Assembly: GCA_963693035.2 (NCBI GenBank)
Contig: CAXMMQ010000007.1
Span: 372,001 to 436,000 of the forward strand
Origin: Lichenicoccus sp963693035
GTDB lineage: Bacteria; Pseudomonadota; Alphaproteobacteria; Acetobacterales; Acetobacteraceae
Length of the DNA stretch: 64,000 nt
Direction of reading: 5' to 3'
In this document: positions 1-8,859 of the stretch, piece by piece
How the letters are laid out: every line of letters starts with the position of its first letter
Position numbering within the stretch: the stretch's first letter is position 1
Position numbers and translations under genes: made by a program
Notes under the pieces: generated by a model
What the model was told of the DNA's origin: nothing
What the model saw: only the letters and a program-made list of their open reading frames with translations
Database searches by the model: none

Positions 1-2
1 GC

Positions 3-530
3 AGCGAACTGGATGCGGCGCTTGCGGGGCGGGTCGCCGATGCCTGGCTCGGCGAACGACTCGGATCAGCCTGCCACCTGGTCCATCTCGACGATCCGAC
101 CGCCCGTCTTGTCGAGCAGATACGTGGAGTCCGGCCGGACGATGCGGTCTCGTTCGCGGACGGCTACCCGATCCTGCTCACCAGCAGCGCCTCGCTGTCC
201 GCGCTGAACGCGGCACTCGGGGCTCCGGTCGGCATGGACCGGTTCCGGCCGAACCTGGTGATCGACGGCGCCGAGCCCTGGCAGGAGGATGGCTGGCAGC
301 GGCTGCGCATCGGCGCCATGCTGTTCCGTGCGCCCAAGGCCTGCACCCGCTGCATCGTCACCACCCTGGACCAGGTGACCGGTCTCGCACCGGTGCCGGG
401 CGAGCCGCTGCGCACCCTGGGCCGGCTGAGCCGCCACGCGGATGGCATCGTGTTCGGCCGCAACCTGATCCCAGAGGCGCCCGGGCGGCTCCGGCTGGGC
501 GACGCGGTCGAGGTTCTCGGCGAGGCCTGA
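3..530 (+). CDS. MOSC domain-containing protein (5' truncated by window edge)
   Basis: The reading frame is open from base 3 to a TGA at 528-530 and has no start in the window, so only about 175 C-terminal residues are visible. The segment FADGYPILLTSSASLSALN followed by a conserved-cysteine stretch (PKACTRCIVTTLDQVTG) matches the MOSC domain with its preceding beta-barrel domain, as in YcbX/mARC-type proteins. These bind a molybdenum cofactor through the cysteine and reduce N-hydroxylated compounds. The ATG at 234 lies inside the domain and is not the true start. It converges with the mgtC-like gene, 8 bp away. Family assignment is firm; substrate is unknown. Confidence 0.8.
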   Translation, partial: SELDAALAGRVADAWLGERLGSACHLVHLDDPTARLVEQIRGVRPDDAVSFADGYPILLTSSASLSALNAALGAPVGMDRFRPNLVIDGAEPWQEDGWQRLRIGAMLFRAPKACTRCIVTTLDQVTGLAPVPGEPLRTLGRLSRHADGIVFGRNLIPEAPGRLRLGDAVEVLGEA

Positions 531-538
531 GCCCGCGC

Positions 539-1282
539 TCAGTCCACGATCGCGTTCACATCGGTCGAGTGCACCGAGACCACCCCCTCGATCTCCGACA
601 GGCTAGCGCTGAGATGCGTGACCGGGCGGCCGCCGCGTACCTCCAGCGACAGGGTGACGATCCGGGGGGCGCCTTCCGCCGCCTCCTGGTCGTGTTCGAT
701 CTGCACCCGGTCGATGACGAAGCGCTGCGCCCCGCAGGCGACCAGTACGTGGCGCAGGATGCCGCGCCCGTCCCAGTAGGCGACCGTCAGGTGCGAGGGC
801 GCCCAGCGCGAGCGCGGCAGCCGGCGCACCATCAGCGGAAAGATGAACATGATGAAGAGATGGCCGATGGTCGCCGCCACCGCCAGGACCGGCAGCCCGG
901 CACCGCATGCCATGCCGAGTGCGGCCGTGAGCCAGACCGAGGCGGCGGTGGTCAGCCCGCGCACGAAGTCGCGCCGCATGAAGATGACGCCGCCACCGAT
1001 GAAGCCGATGCCGGACACCACCTGTGCCGCCACCCGCGAGGGGTCGAGCACCACGCGGTTGGTGGCCAGCACGTCCATGAAGCCGTACTTGGAGATCAAC
1101 ATGATCAGCGCGGAGGCGAGGCCGACCAGGCTGTAGGTGCGCAGCCCGGCGCTTTTCTGCCTGAACTCGCGCTCCAGCCCGACCACGGCGGACAGCACGA
1201 AGGCGAGGCTTAGTTCGGAAAGCTGCAGGCCGCCCTGCCCCGTCTTGGTGAGTGCGGCCTGGTCGAACAAACCGGTTATCAA
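539..1282 (-). CDS. MgtC/SapB family membrane protein
   Basis: A 247-residue protein. After a short N-terminus it shows the MgtC core: a first hydrophobic helix, the motif GLEREFRQKSAGLRTYSLVG (about residues 36-55), then several transmembrane helices with a Gly-rich VVSGIGFIGGGVIF segment. The C-terminal about 80 residues (from RYLP-like RRLPRSRW) form a soluble tail resembling the ACT-like domain of MgtC. MgtC proteins sit in the inner membrane and are tied to magnesium limitation, acid stress and F-ATPase modulation. It is followed at close range by the phospholipase D-like gene on the same strand. The role in this organism is not shown by the sequence. Confidence 0.85.
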   Translation of the reverse strand: MITGLFDQAALTKTGQGGLQLSELSLAFVLSAVVGLEREFRQKSAGLRTYSLVGLASALIMLISKYGFMDVLATNRVVLDPSRVAAQVVSGIGFIGGGVIFMRRDFVRGLTTAASVWLTAALGMACGAGLPVLAVAATIGHLFIMFIFPLMVRRLPRSRWAPSHLTVAYWDGRGILRHVLVACGAQRFVIDRVQIEHDQEAAEGAPRIVTLSLEVRGGRPVTHLSASLSEIEGVVSVHSTDVNAIVD

Positions 1283-1292
1283 GGCAGGCCAA

Positions 1293-2591
1293 TCACATCA
1301 GTTGCTTCCACACCCGGGCTGTCTGCTCGGCAATGTGCTCCCGCAGCGAGCGGCCGGTCCAGTCGCGCATCCGGATCGGCACCGCGCGCGCGATCTCGGC
1401 GCGCAGCATCGCCTCGACCGCCTCGGCGGTCGGACGCCCCAGCACGATCGCGTCGATCTCGTTGTTGTAGTAGACGCTGCGGCGATCGAGGTTGGACGAG
1501 CCGATCGCGGTCCAGACCCCGTCGATGGTCCCGACCTTGGCGTGCAGCATGCCCCGGCGCACCTCGTGGATGCGCACGCCGGCGGCCAGCAGCCGGCCAT
1601 ACAGCGCGCGCGCGGCATGCACCGCCGGCTGCACGTCGCTGTAGCCGGGCAGCAGCAGGTCCACCGCAACGCCGCGTCGCGCCGTCGCCGCCAGCAGCCG
1701 CCACTCGCGAGTGGTCGGGACGAAATAGCCGGTCGCCAGCACGACCCGGTGCCGCGCGCCCGTCAGCGCCGCGCGCAGCGCGTGGTTGTAGAGCGGCCGC
1801 CGCTCGGCCGGCGCACTGCCGTCGATGCGCAGCGTCTCGGCGGGCGTGGTCGCAGGCGACCCGGCGGACGTCGTCGCAGGCGACCCGGCGGACGTCGTCG
1901 CAGGCGACCCGGCGGACGTCGTCGCAGGCGACCGGTCGGCGTCGCCCTGCCAGCTGCCGGCCTCGCCGCGCAGCCGCGCGCGCTCGCCGTCCTGACCGTG
2001 CCATGTATGGAAGAACAGCTTCTGGATCTCGGCCACCGCCGGTCCGTCGATGCGCACCGCACTGTCGATCCAGAACGCATGATCCGGGTCCGGGCCGCGC
2101 CCGACGCTCTCCGGGGTCTCGTACACCCGGGACATGTTGGTGCCGCCGAGGAAGCCGACCGCGCCGTCCACGACCGTCAGCTTGCGGTGGTCGCGGTCGT
2201 TGAGGTGCAGGTTGAAGCGACGACGCAGCGGGTTGACCGAGTGATATTCAAGCATCTGCACGCCGGCCTGCCGCAGCCGCTCGAACAGCCGGTCGGGCGT
2301 CCTGCCGGACCCCACGGCGTCCCAGATCACCGCGACCTCGACCCCCGCCCGCGCCCGCTCCTCGAGCAGCGCGAACAGCGACACGCCGTCCAGGCTGACG
2401 TCGGCGAGCGTGTAGTATTCCATGTGGACGTGGTCGCGCGCCGCCTGGATCGCCTGCATGATCGACCATACCGCGTCGGCGCCGCTGGTCAGCAGCGTCA
2501 CCCGGTTGCCGTCGATCAGCGGGCAGTCCGAGACCGGATCGTGCAGCCGGATCTGGTGCTCCAGATCGTCGGTCGCCGACCAGTTGGTCAT
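1293..2591 (-). CDS. phospholipase D-like / cardiolipin synthase-like protein
   Basis: A 432-residue protein with two HKD motifs, HRKLTVVD followed by GGTN, and HAKVGTID followed by GSSN, the paired catalytic sites of the phospholipase D superfamily. Cardiolipin synthases of this type join two phosphatidylglycerols at the inner membrane. There is no N-terminal membrane hairpin as in E. coli ClsA, so it resembles the ClsB-like soluble group. I chose the ATG at 2591 because a GAGG lies just upstream; an in-frame ATG at 2612 has no ribosome site. A Ser-Pro-Ala-Thr repeat linker separates the two catalytic halves. Transcribed divergently from lptF, 111 bp away. Confidence 0.8.
   Translation of the reverse strand: MTNWSATDDLEHQIRLHDPVSDCPLIDGNRVTLLTSGADAVWSIMQAIQAARDHVHMEYYTLADVSLDGVSLFALLEERARAGVEVAVIWDAVGSGRTPDRLFERLRQAGVQMLEYHSVNPLRRRFNLHLNDRDHRKLTVVDGAVGFLGGTNMSRVYETPESVGRGPDPDHAFWIDSAVRIDGPAVAEIQKLFFHTWHGQDGERARLRGEAGSWQGDADRSPATTSAGSPATTSAGSPATTSAGSPATTPAETLRIDGSAPAERRPLYNHALRAALTGARHRVVLATGYFVPTTREWRLLAATARRGVAVDLLLPGYSDVQPAVHAARALYGRLLAAGVRIHEVRRGMLHAKVGTIDGVWTAIGSSNLDRRSVYYNNEIDAIVLGRPTAEAVEAMLRAEIARAVPIRMRDWTGRSLREHIAEQTARVWKQLM
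1849..1933. repeat. 24-bp in-frame tandem repeat inside the phospholipase D-like gene
   Basis: Three perfect 24-bp units at 1849-1872, 1873-1896 and 1897-1920, plus a partial fourth unit. Each unit encodes the octapeptide SPATTSAG on the minus strand. The array lies in the linker between the two HKD domains, so a change in unit number would alter linker length without breaking the frame. Confidence 0.85.
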
Positions 2592-2702
2592 GTCCGCCTC
2601 GTCGCGCGGCATCGGACGACGGTCGGACGCGCGACGTGGCACGCGCACAACTCCGTGGGCGTGCTCCCTTTTGCGCGACGCTGCGTGCAGGTAGAGAGAG
2701 GC

Positions 2703-3866
2703 ATGATCGCGCTCCAAGCCACCCGGCTCGACCGATATGTCCTGCGCCAGTTGCTGGCCGGCCTGCTCGCCAGCACCGGCGGCCTGGCGGCGCTGATCTG
2801 GCTGACGCAGTCGCTGCGCTTCGTCGCCATGGTGGTCGATCGCGGGTTGTCGCTGCGTGTGTTCCTGCAGCTCACCGGGCTGCTGATCCCGTCCTTCGTC
2901 GCGGTCATCCTGCCCATCACGACCTTCGTCGTCGTCCAGTTCATCTACCAGCGCCTCGCCGGCGATCGCGAGCTGACCGTGATGCGCGCCGCCGGCCTGT
3001 CCTCGACGGCGATCGCGCGCCCGGCGCTCGCCTGCGCCGGCATCGCGGTCGTGCTCTCCTACGTGCTCAACCTGTGGATCGTTCCTGCGAGCTACCACGC
3101 ATTCCGCGAGTACGAGTTCGAGATACGCAACAAGATGGCCGCCTTCCTGCTGCAGGAGGGCGTGTTCACCCAGATCTCGGACACCATGACGGTCTATATC
3201 CGCACCCGCGACCATGACGGCACCCTGCGCGGCATCCTGGTCGAGGACGACCGCCAGAAGAACAGCCGGGCCACCATCCTGGCCGAGCACGGCACGTTGC
3301 TGGCCGGCGACGGGCCGCCTCGCGTGGTGCTGTTCAACGGCTCGCGCGAGGAGATCGACCGCCGCACCGGACGGCTCGACGTGCTGACATTCGCGCGCAA
3401 CACCATCGACCTTGCCTCGGCCAACAAGGACGAGCAGCGCTACCGCGATTCCACCGAGATGTCGCTCGCCGAGTTGCTGCATCCCGATCCGCACGTCGTG
3501 GCCCTCCGCGACCGCGGCAAGTTCCTGGTCGAGGCGCACCGCCGGCTGTCGGCGCCGCTGACGGCGTGGTCGTTCGCGATGGTGGCGCTGGTGGCGGTGC
3601 TGATGGGCGCCTTCAGCCGGCATGGCGGCATGATCCGGCCGATGGTCGCCATCCTGGTGGTAGTCGGACTGCTCGCCCTCGGGCTGGTGGTGCAGAACAT
3701 CGCCGCGCGCGATCCGGTGCTGATCCCGCTGATCTGGCTGGTCTCGATCCTGCCCGGCGTGATGAGCGGGGCGATGCTGTTCGGGCCCGAATGGCGCACG
3801 CGCGGCGATATCGATCGCCGCGACCTGGCCGCCCGCGTTCCCGCCATACGCGCCACCTCCGCCTGA
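2703..3866 (+). CDS. lptF: LPS export permease LptF
   Basis: A 387-residue YjgP/YjgQ-family permease. The N-terminal half has helices beginning LDRYVLRQLLAGLLASTGG and the typical VMRAAGLSS loop, a periplasmic beta-jellyroll region follows (about residues 130-270), and three C-terminal helices end the protein. LptF pairs with LptG and the ATPase LptB in the inner membrane to extract LPS and pass it to the Lpt bridge. The ATG at 2703 follows GAGAGAGG, a good ribosome site; the open frame continues far upstream, but that part is antisense to the phospholipase D-like gene. lptG starts 3 bp after the stop. Confidence 0.93.
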   Translation: MIALQATRLDRYVLRQLLAGLLASTGGLAALIWLTQSLRFVAMVVDRGLSLRVFLQLTGLLIPSFVAVILPITTFVVVQFIYQRLAGDRELTVMRAAGLSSTAIARPALACAGIAVVLSYVLNLWIVPASYHAFREYEFEIRNKMAAFLLQEGVFTQISDTMTVYIRTRDHDGTLRGILVEDDRQKNSRATILAEHGTLLAGDGPPRVVLFNGSREEIDRRTGRLDVLTFARNTIDLASANKDEQRYRDSTEMSLAELLHPDPHVVALRDRGKFLVEAHRRLSAPLTAWSFAMVALVAVLMGAFSRHGGMIRPMVAILVVVGLLALGLVVQNIAARDPVLIPLIWLVSILPGVMSGAMLFGPEWRTRGDIDRRDLAARVPAIRATSA

Positions 3867-3869
3867 CCG

Positions 3870-4988
3870 ATGTTCACCCGGCTTGCGGTCACGCTCTCGT
3901 TCTACATCGCCCGGCAGTTCACCTATGCCGTGCTGGCGATGGTCGCGGCCCTCACCGGCCTGGTGTCACTGTTCGACTTCATCGACCTGCTGCGCCGCGC
4001 CGCCACCCGGCCGGACGTCGGCGCCTCCATCCCGGTGCAGATCGCAGCCCTGCGGCTGCCGTACTACTGCATCGAGATCCTGCCGTTCGCGGTGCTGCTC
4101 GGCGGCATCGTGTGCTTCTGGCGGCTGACCCGCTCCTCCGAGCTGATCGTGGCGCGCGCCTCGGGCATCTCGGCCTGGCAGTTCCTGGCCGCACCGCTGA
4201 CCTGCGCGCTGCTTATCGGGGGCCTCGCCACCACCGTACTGAGCCCGCTCTCCTCGGTGATGTATGCGCAGGCCGAGGCGCTCGACGGGCTCTACCTGCA
4301 GAACGGCGGCGGCACGCTCGACCTCGAGGGCGGCCAGCTCTGGCTGCGGCAGGCCGACCGCCAGCTCAAGCCGCAAGGGGTGGCGATGCTGCATGCGCGC
4401 GCGGTGCACATGCAGCGTAACGACCTGGAGTTGCAGGACGTCAGCGTGTTCCGCCTGGACGATGCCGACCGCCTGCTGGTGCGCATCGAGGCGCCGTCGG
4501 CCCGGCTCGGCCAGAAGCGCTGGCTGCTGACGGATGCGCACAGCATCACGCCCGACCACCTGCCGGTCGCGGTCGGCGCCATGAGCCTGCCGACCGACCT
4601 CACCGTGCACCGGGTGCAGGAGAGCTTCGCCTCGCCCGATACCTTTTCGGTCTGGACGCTGCCGGGCTTCATCGCGCTCCTCGAGCGTTCCGGCTTCTCG
4701 GCGATCCGGCACCGCCTGCACTTCCAGTCGCTGCTGGCGCTGCCGCTGCTGGCCGGCACCATGTCGCTGGTCTCGGCCGGCTTCTCGATGCGCCCGGCGC
4801 GGCGCGGCGGGGTGGCGCGGATGATCGGCAGCGGCATCGCCGCCGGCTTCGCGCTGTTCACCATTTCCAAGATCGCCGAGCAGTTCGGCGAGTCCGGCGC
4901 GCTGCCGCCGGTGATGGCAGCCTGGGCGCCGACCGGCGCCGGGCTGCTGCTGGCCATCACCCTGCTGCTTCACCTGGAGGATGGCTGA
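3870..4988 (+). CDS. lptG: LPS export permease LptG
   Basis: A 372-residue partner of LptF with the same topology: N-terminal helices (FYIARQFTYAVLAMVAALTG), the motif ELIVARASGISAWQFL, a periplasmic jellyroll, and C-terminal helices (FQSLLALPLLAGTMSLVSAG). It completes the inner-membrane LptB2FG extractor. It lies between lptF (3-bp gap) and lptD, whose ATG overlaps its stop by one base (TGATG), so the three are very probably translated from one message. Confidence 0.93.
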   Translation: MFTRLAVTLSFYIARQFTYAVLAMVAALTGLVSLFDFIDLLRRAATRPDVGASIPVQIAALRLPYYCIEILPFAVLLGGIVCFWRLTRSSELIVARASGISAWQFLAAPLTCALLIGGLATTVLSPLSSVMYAQAEALDGLYLQNGGGTLDLEGGQLWLRQADRQLKPQGVAMLHARAVHMQRNDLELQDVSVFRLDDADRLLVRIEAPSARLGQKRWLLTDAHSITPDHLPVAVGAMSLPTDLTVHRVQESFASPDTFSVWTLPGFIALLERSGFSAIRHRLHFQSLLALPLLAGTMSLVSAGFSMRPARRGGVARMIGSGIAAGFALFTISKIAEQFGESGALPPVMAAWAPTGAGLLLAITLLLHLEDG

Positions 4989-7273
4989 TGCCCCGCCACC
5001 GATCGGCCGTGCTGTCCCCGCCGCCTCAGGTCCGCCTGGCGGGGGCCTTGCTGGCCGGCCTCTGCCTGCACGCGGCTCCGGCGCAGGCGCAGATCGGGCT
5101 GCATAACGGCCACGCGGCGCCGGTCACGCGCGACGAGCCGGTCACTTTCCAAGCCGACAACGTCTCCTACGACACCCACCAGGCGCTGGTGACCTGGACC
5201 GGCCATGTCACGATCTGGCAGAACGGCCACATCCTTCTCGCCGACAAGGTGACGTTCGACCGCAACACCAACGTTGCGGCCGCCACCGGCCATGTCGCGA
5301 TCATCGAGCCGGACGGCCAGGTGCTGTTCGCGCAGTACATGGAGCTGACCCAGGGCATGCGGCAGGCGGTGATGACCGACATGCGCGGCATCCTGGCGAT
5401 GAACGGCAAGCTTGCTGCCAACGGCGCGCGCCGCACCGACGGCAAGCTCAACGACATGTCGCGTGCAGTCTACACCGCCTGCAAGATCTGCGCGCAGCAT
5501 CCCGACCGGGCGCCGTTCTGGCAGTTGCGGTCGTATTCCGCGACGCAGGACCTCGAGCACAAGCGCATCGAGTACGAGGACACCTACCTCGACATGTTCG
5601 GGATCCCGGTGGGCTACCTGCCGTATTTCTCGACGCCGGATCCGTCGGTGAAGCGCCAGAGCGGGTTCCTGCTCAGCGACCTGTCGCCGAACGACAAGAA
5701 CCTCGGCACCTACGTGACGCTGCCGTACTACTGGGTGATCGACGGTCAGTCGGATGCCACCGTGGTGCCGCTGATCTCGTCCGCCACCGGACCGCAGCTC
5801 ACCGGCCAGTATCGCAACCGCTTCAACGACGGGCGCTTCACCTTCACCGGTGCGGTGGCCTACGACACCCATACGCCGTCGCTGATCGCGGGCCAGACGC
5901 CGATCTATTCCGCCATCGGGCTCTCCGGCTACGGCTTTGCAAAGGCCGACTTCGACTGGAACGAGAACTGGCACTACGGCGCCAACATCAATCTCGCGAG
6001 CTCGTCGGACTACATGCGCGACTATCGGGTGACCGGCTACGGACAGGACGTGCTGACCAGCAACGCCTTCCTCGAAGGTTTCGGCATCGGCGCCTACTCG
6101 CGCCTGGAGGCGATCGCCTTCCAGGGGCTGAACCGAGGCGTCATCAACCAGAGCGAACTGCCGTATGTGCTGCCGCGCTACAAATACGACTATTACGGGG
6201 AGCCCGACCTGCTCGGCGGCCGGCTGTCGGTGGACAGCAACGACTTCAATGTCTACCGGCCGGACGGCGTGTCGGACGAGCGCGCCAGCCTCAGCCTGAA
6301 CTACGACCGGCCGTTCCGCGGACCGATCGGGACCATGTGGCTGTTCACGCTGCATCTCGACTCCGAGGTGTACAACGCGCACAAGCTCGACCTCACGCCG
6401 ACCTACGGCAACGTCAACGCGGCCACCACCGCACAGGCGCTGCCGACGGCGGCGCTGAAGCTGAACTGGCCGTTCCTGCGCACGCTGCACAGCGGCAGCA
6501 CGCAGATCGTGGAACCGATCGTGCAGCTCATCGCGGCACCGAACTCCGGCAACAGCATCAACGACCACATCCCGAACGAGGACAGCCTGGACTACGAGTT
6601 CACCGACACCTCGCTGTTCGCGCTCAACCGGCACGAGGGCATCGACCGGCTTGATGGCGGCATGCGCGCCAATGTGGGGCTGCACGCGAACTGGTCCTGG
6701 GGCACCAGGCAGATCGACGCGCTGGTCGGCCAGAGCTACCAGGAGCATGTCGACCAGAACCAGATCGTCGATTCCGGGCTGACGACGCATGTATCCGACA
6801 TCGTGAGCCGGATCAGCTTCGTGCCGTCGCCCTGGCTCGACCTCACCGCGCGCGGCCGGTTCGACCATGAGAGCGGGCAGGTGCATTTCGCAGACGGGCT
6901 GATCAGCGTCGGCACCAACCTGTTCCGCGTCACCGGCGGCTACATCTACAACCAGCACGACCTGTACTACTACTATGACAGCAGCTACCGGACCACCAAC
7001 CCGCAGCTCGCCGACTACGAGCCGCAGAACGAGGCGACACTCGGGGTCTCCAGCCGCTGGAAGCAATATCGCGCCTCGGTGTTCGGGCGGCGCGACCTCG
7101 CCACCAACCAGAACGTGGCGATCGGCGCCGACGCCGCCTATGAGAACGACTGCTTCATCTTCGACGTCTCGTACGTGAAGCGCTACACCACCATCAGCGG
7201 CGAGACCGGCGACTCCTCGATCCTGTTCAGCATCACCTTCAAGACGATCGGCACCTTCCCGGTGAACGGATGA
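4988..7273 (+). CDS. lptD: LPS-assembly outer membrane protein LptD
   Basis: A 761-residue protein with an N-terminal signal peptide ending near APAQAQ, an OstA/LptA-like jellyroll (about residues 45-150, starting PVTFQADNVSYDTHQALVTW), then a long beta-barrel domain that inserts LPS into the outer leaflet with LptE. Two cysteines close together (ACKICAQ) sit after the jellyroll, where LptD disulphide cysteines are expected, and another is near the C-terminus (ENDCF). The length matches alphaproteobacterial LptD. It is third in the lptF-lptG-lptD-surA operon. Confidence 0.93.
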   Translation: MPRHRSAVLSPPPQVRLAGALLAGLCLHAAPAQAQIGLHNGHAAPVTRDEPVTFQADNVSYDTHQALVTWTGHVTIWQNGHILLADKVTFDRNTNVAAATGHVAIIEPDGQVLFAQYMELTQGMRQAVMTDMRGILAMNGKLAANGARRTDGKLNDMSRAVYTACKICAQHPDRAPFWQLRSYSATQDLEHKRIEYEDTYLDMFGIPVGYLPYFSTPDPSVKRQSGFLLSDLSPNDKNLGTYVTLPYYWVIDGQSDATVVPLISSATGPQLTGQYRNRFNDGRFTFTGAVAYDTHTPSLIAGQTPIYSAIGLSGYGFAKADFDWNENWHYGANINLASSSDYMRDYRVTGYGQDVLTSNAFLEGFGIGAYSRLEAIAFQGLNRGVINQSELPYVLPRYKYDYYGEPDLLGGRLSVDSNDFNVYRPDGVSDERASLSLNYDRPFRGPIGTMWLFTLHLDSEVYNAHKLDLTPTYGNVNAATTAQALPTAALKLNWPFLRTLHSGSTQIVEPIVQLIAAPNSGNSINDHIPNEDSLDYEFTDTSLFALNRHEGIDRLDGGMRANVGLHANWSWGTRQIDALVGQSYQEHVDQNQIVDSGLTTHVSDIVSRISFVPSPWLDLTARGRFDHESGQVHFADGLISVGTNLFRVTGGYIYNQHDLYYYYDSSYRTTNPQLADYEPQNEATLGVSSRWKQYRASVFGRRDLATNQNVAIGADAAYENDCFIFDVSYVKRYTTISGETGDSSILFSITFKTIGTFPVNG

Positions 7274-7307
7274 CACGCGCGCTGCCCAGTTCGGAAAGAA
7301 ACCTCCT

Positions 7308-8660
7308 ATGACCAGAACCAGCCTTGTGGCAATCCCGGCGCTGGCGGCGCTGGCCTGGCTGGCGACGCCACCTCCCGCAGCGGCTGCACAGCGGCATGCG
7401 CACCAGACGCCGGCGAGTGCGACCGCGCCGGCGCCCGATGCGGGCAGCGATGACGGCCAGAGCCAGGATGCGATCGTCGCCGTGGTCAACGGCAGCATCA
7501 TCACGCATCGTGACGTCGACAACCGTGGCCGGCTGTTCGCGCTCTCCACCGGGCTGCCGATGAACGACGAGGTGCTGTCGCACCTGCGCCCGCAGATCAC
7601 CCGCCAGCTCATCGACGAGAAGCTGCGCATGCAGGAGATCCAGTCGCGACGCATCGTGATCGCGCCGGAGCAGATCGCCGCCGCCATCGCCGACATCGAG
7701 AAGCGCAACAACATGAAGCCCAACGCGCTGCGCGATCATCTCGAGCAGGACGGCGTCTCGCTCAATACGCTGATCGACCAGATACGCGTGCAGCTCGGCT
7801 GGACCCACGTGTTGCGCGAGCAGCTCGGCGAGCGCGCGCGCATCGGCAATGCCGACATCAAGCAGCGCGAGGCGGCGCTCAAGCGCGAGGTCGGGCAGCC
7901 CGAGTACAGCATCAGCGAGATCTTCATCCCGGTGGACGATCCCACCCACAACCAGGAAGCGCTGAACTTCGCGCAGACCGTCATCAAGCAGTTGCACGAG
8001 GGCGCGCCGTTCGCGATCGTGGCCGCGCAGTTCAGCCAGGCGCAGACCGCGCTCGAGGGCGGCTCGCTCGGCTGGGTGCAGGCGGACGAACTCGATCCGC
8101 AGGTTCTCGGCATCGTGCGGCAGATGCCGACCGGGGCGGTCAGCAACCCGATCCGCGTCGCCGGCGGCTACGATGTCGTGACCCTGCTCGGCAAGCGCGA
8201 GATCGGCCGCGAGATCGCCACCGTGCTCGGGCTGCGCCAGGCCTTCATCCCGTTCACCAGCACGCTCAACCCGCAGGCGCCGACGCCGCAGCAGCAGCAG
8301 GCGCTGGCGCGCGCCGAGGCGCTGTCCAAGTCGGCGCATGACTGCGGCGCCATCGATGCCGCCAACAAGGCAGCCGGCGAGGCCCGGGCGGCCAATCCCG
8401 GCGATGTCGAGCTCGACCATCTCAACCCGCAGATGCGCAACGTGCTCGACCCGCTCAAGCCCGGGCAGGCCACGCGGCCGCTGGTCTCGACCGACGGCAT
8501 CGCGGTGATCATGGTGTGCTCGCGCGAGACCAAGAACCTCTCCGACCGCTCCGCCGACGAGATTGCCGACCAGTTGCTCAACGAGCGCGTCGAGCAGGTG
8601 TCGAGGCAGGTCAACCGGGATCTGCATCGGAGAGCCTCGATAGAAATGCGCTCATCCTGA
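7308..8660 (+). CDS. surA: periplasmic peptidyl-prolyl isomerase / chaperone SurA
   Basis: A 450-residue protein with a signal peptide (LAALAWLATPPPAAAA), a SurA N-terminal chaperone domain starting IVAVVNGSIITHRDVDNRG, and one clear parvulin domain (about residues 185-290: YSISEIFIPVDD, GGSLGWVQADELD, GGYDVVTLLGKR). A second, degenerate region with a conserved CSRETK-type end follows. SurA escorts outer-membrane proteins, including LptD, through the periplasm, which fits its place directly after lptD. In many relatives pdxA follows; here the stop codon is immediately followed by a repeat element and then ksgA. Confidence 0.92.
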   Translation: MTRTSLVAIPALAALAWLATPPPAAAAQRHAHQTPASATAPAPDAGSDDGQSQDAIVAVVNGSIITHRDVDNRGRLFALSTGLPMNDEVLSHLRPQITRQLIDEKLRMQEIQSRRIVIAPEQIAAAIADIEKRNNMKPNALRDHLEQDGVSLNTLIDQIRVQLGWTHVLREQLGERARIGNADIKQREAALKREVGQPEYSISEIFIPVDDPTHNQEALNFAQTVIKQLHEGAPFAIVAAQFSQAQTALEGGSLGWVQADELDPQVLGIVRQMPTGAVSNPIRVAGGYDVVTLLGKREIGREIATVLGLRQAFIPFTSTLNPQAPTPQQQQALARAEALSKSAHDCGAIDAANKAAGEARAANPGDVELDHLNPQMRNVLDPLKPGQATRPLVSTDGIAVIMVCSRETKNLSDRSADEIADQLLNERVEQVSRQVNRDLHRRASIEMRSS

Positions 8661-8852
8661 TCAGGCTGCCGACAAACGCCTGCTGCTGGCGATCCCCCTC
8701 CTTCCAAGAATGGGTGCCTTTCCTGCGCTTTGCTGCTCACGACCGCGTCCTGGAGAAGGGGGCGGCCGCTGCGCTGCGGTGCTCGAACGGTCACGCCGCC
8801 CGCGAGCCTGCCGCTCGCTCTCATCCAGCAGCAAGCGTTTTCAGGCAGCCTG
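8661..8852. mobile_element. MITE-like intergenic element, copy 1
   Basis: A 192-bp element with terminal inverted repeats of about 26 bp: the left end begins TCAGGCTGCCGACAAACGCC, and the right end, read on the minus strand, begins TCAGGCTGCCTGAAAACGCT. The interior shares a conserved GC-rich core (GGGGGCGGCCGCT and flanks) with copy 2 at 58491-58666, which lies in the opposite orientation. It starts directly after the surA stop, and its right end supplies the GAGG-like ribosome site of ksgA. It has no coding capacity and I see no target duplication. It could be a miniature transposon or another dispersed structured repeat. Confidence 0.75.
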
Positions 8853-8859
8853 AGGTGTG

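Noticed and set aside
1849..1933. Possible CRISPR array
   Set aside because: The 24-bp units are directly adjacent with no spacers and encode an in-frame peptide repeat.
1137..2702. Upstream extension of the lptF frame
   Set aside because: It lies antisense to the phospholipase D-like gene; the lptF ribosome site and family N-terminus fix the start at 2703.
4970..7723. A 917-residue minus-strand frame across lptD and surA
   Set aside because: Antisense shadow of lptD and surA; Val/Arg/His-rich with no recognisable motifs.
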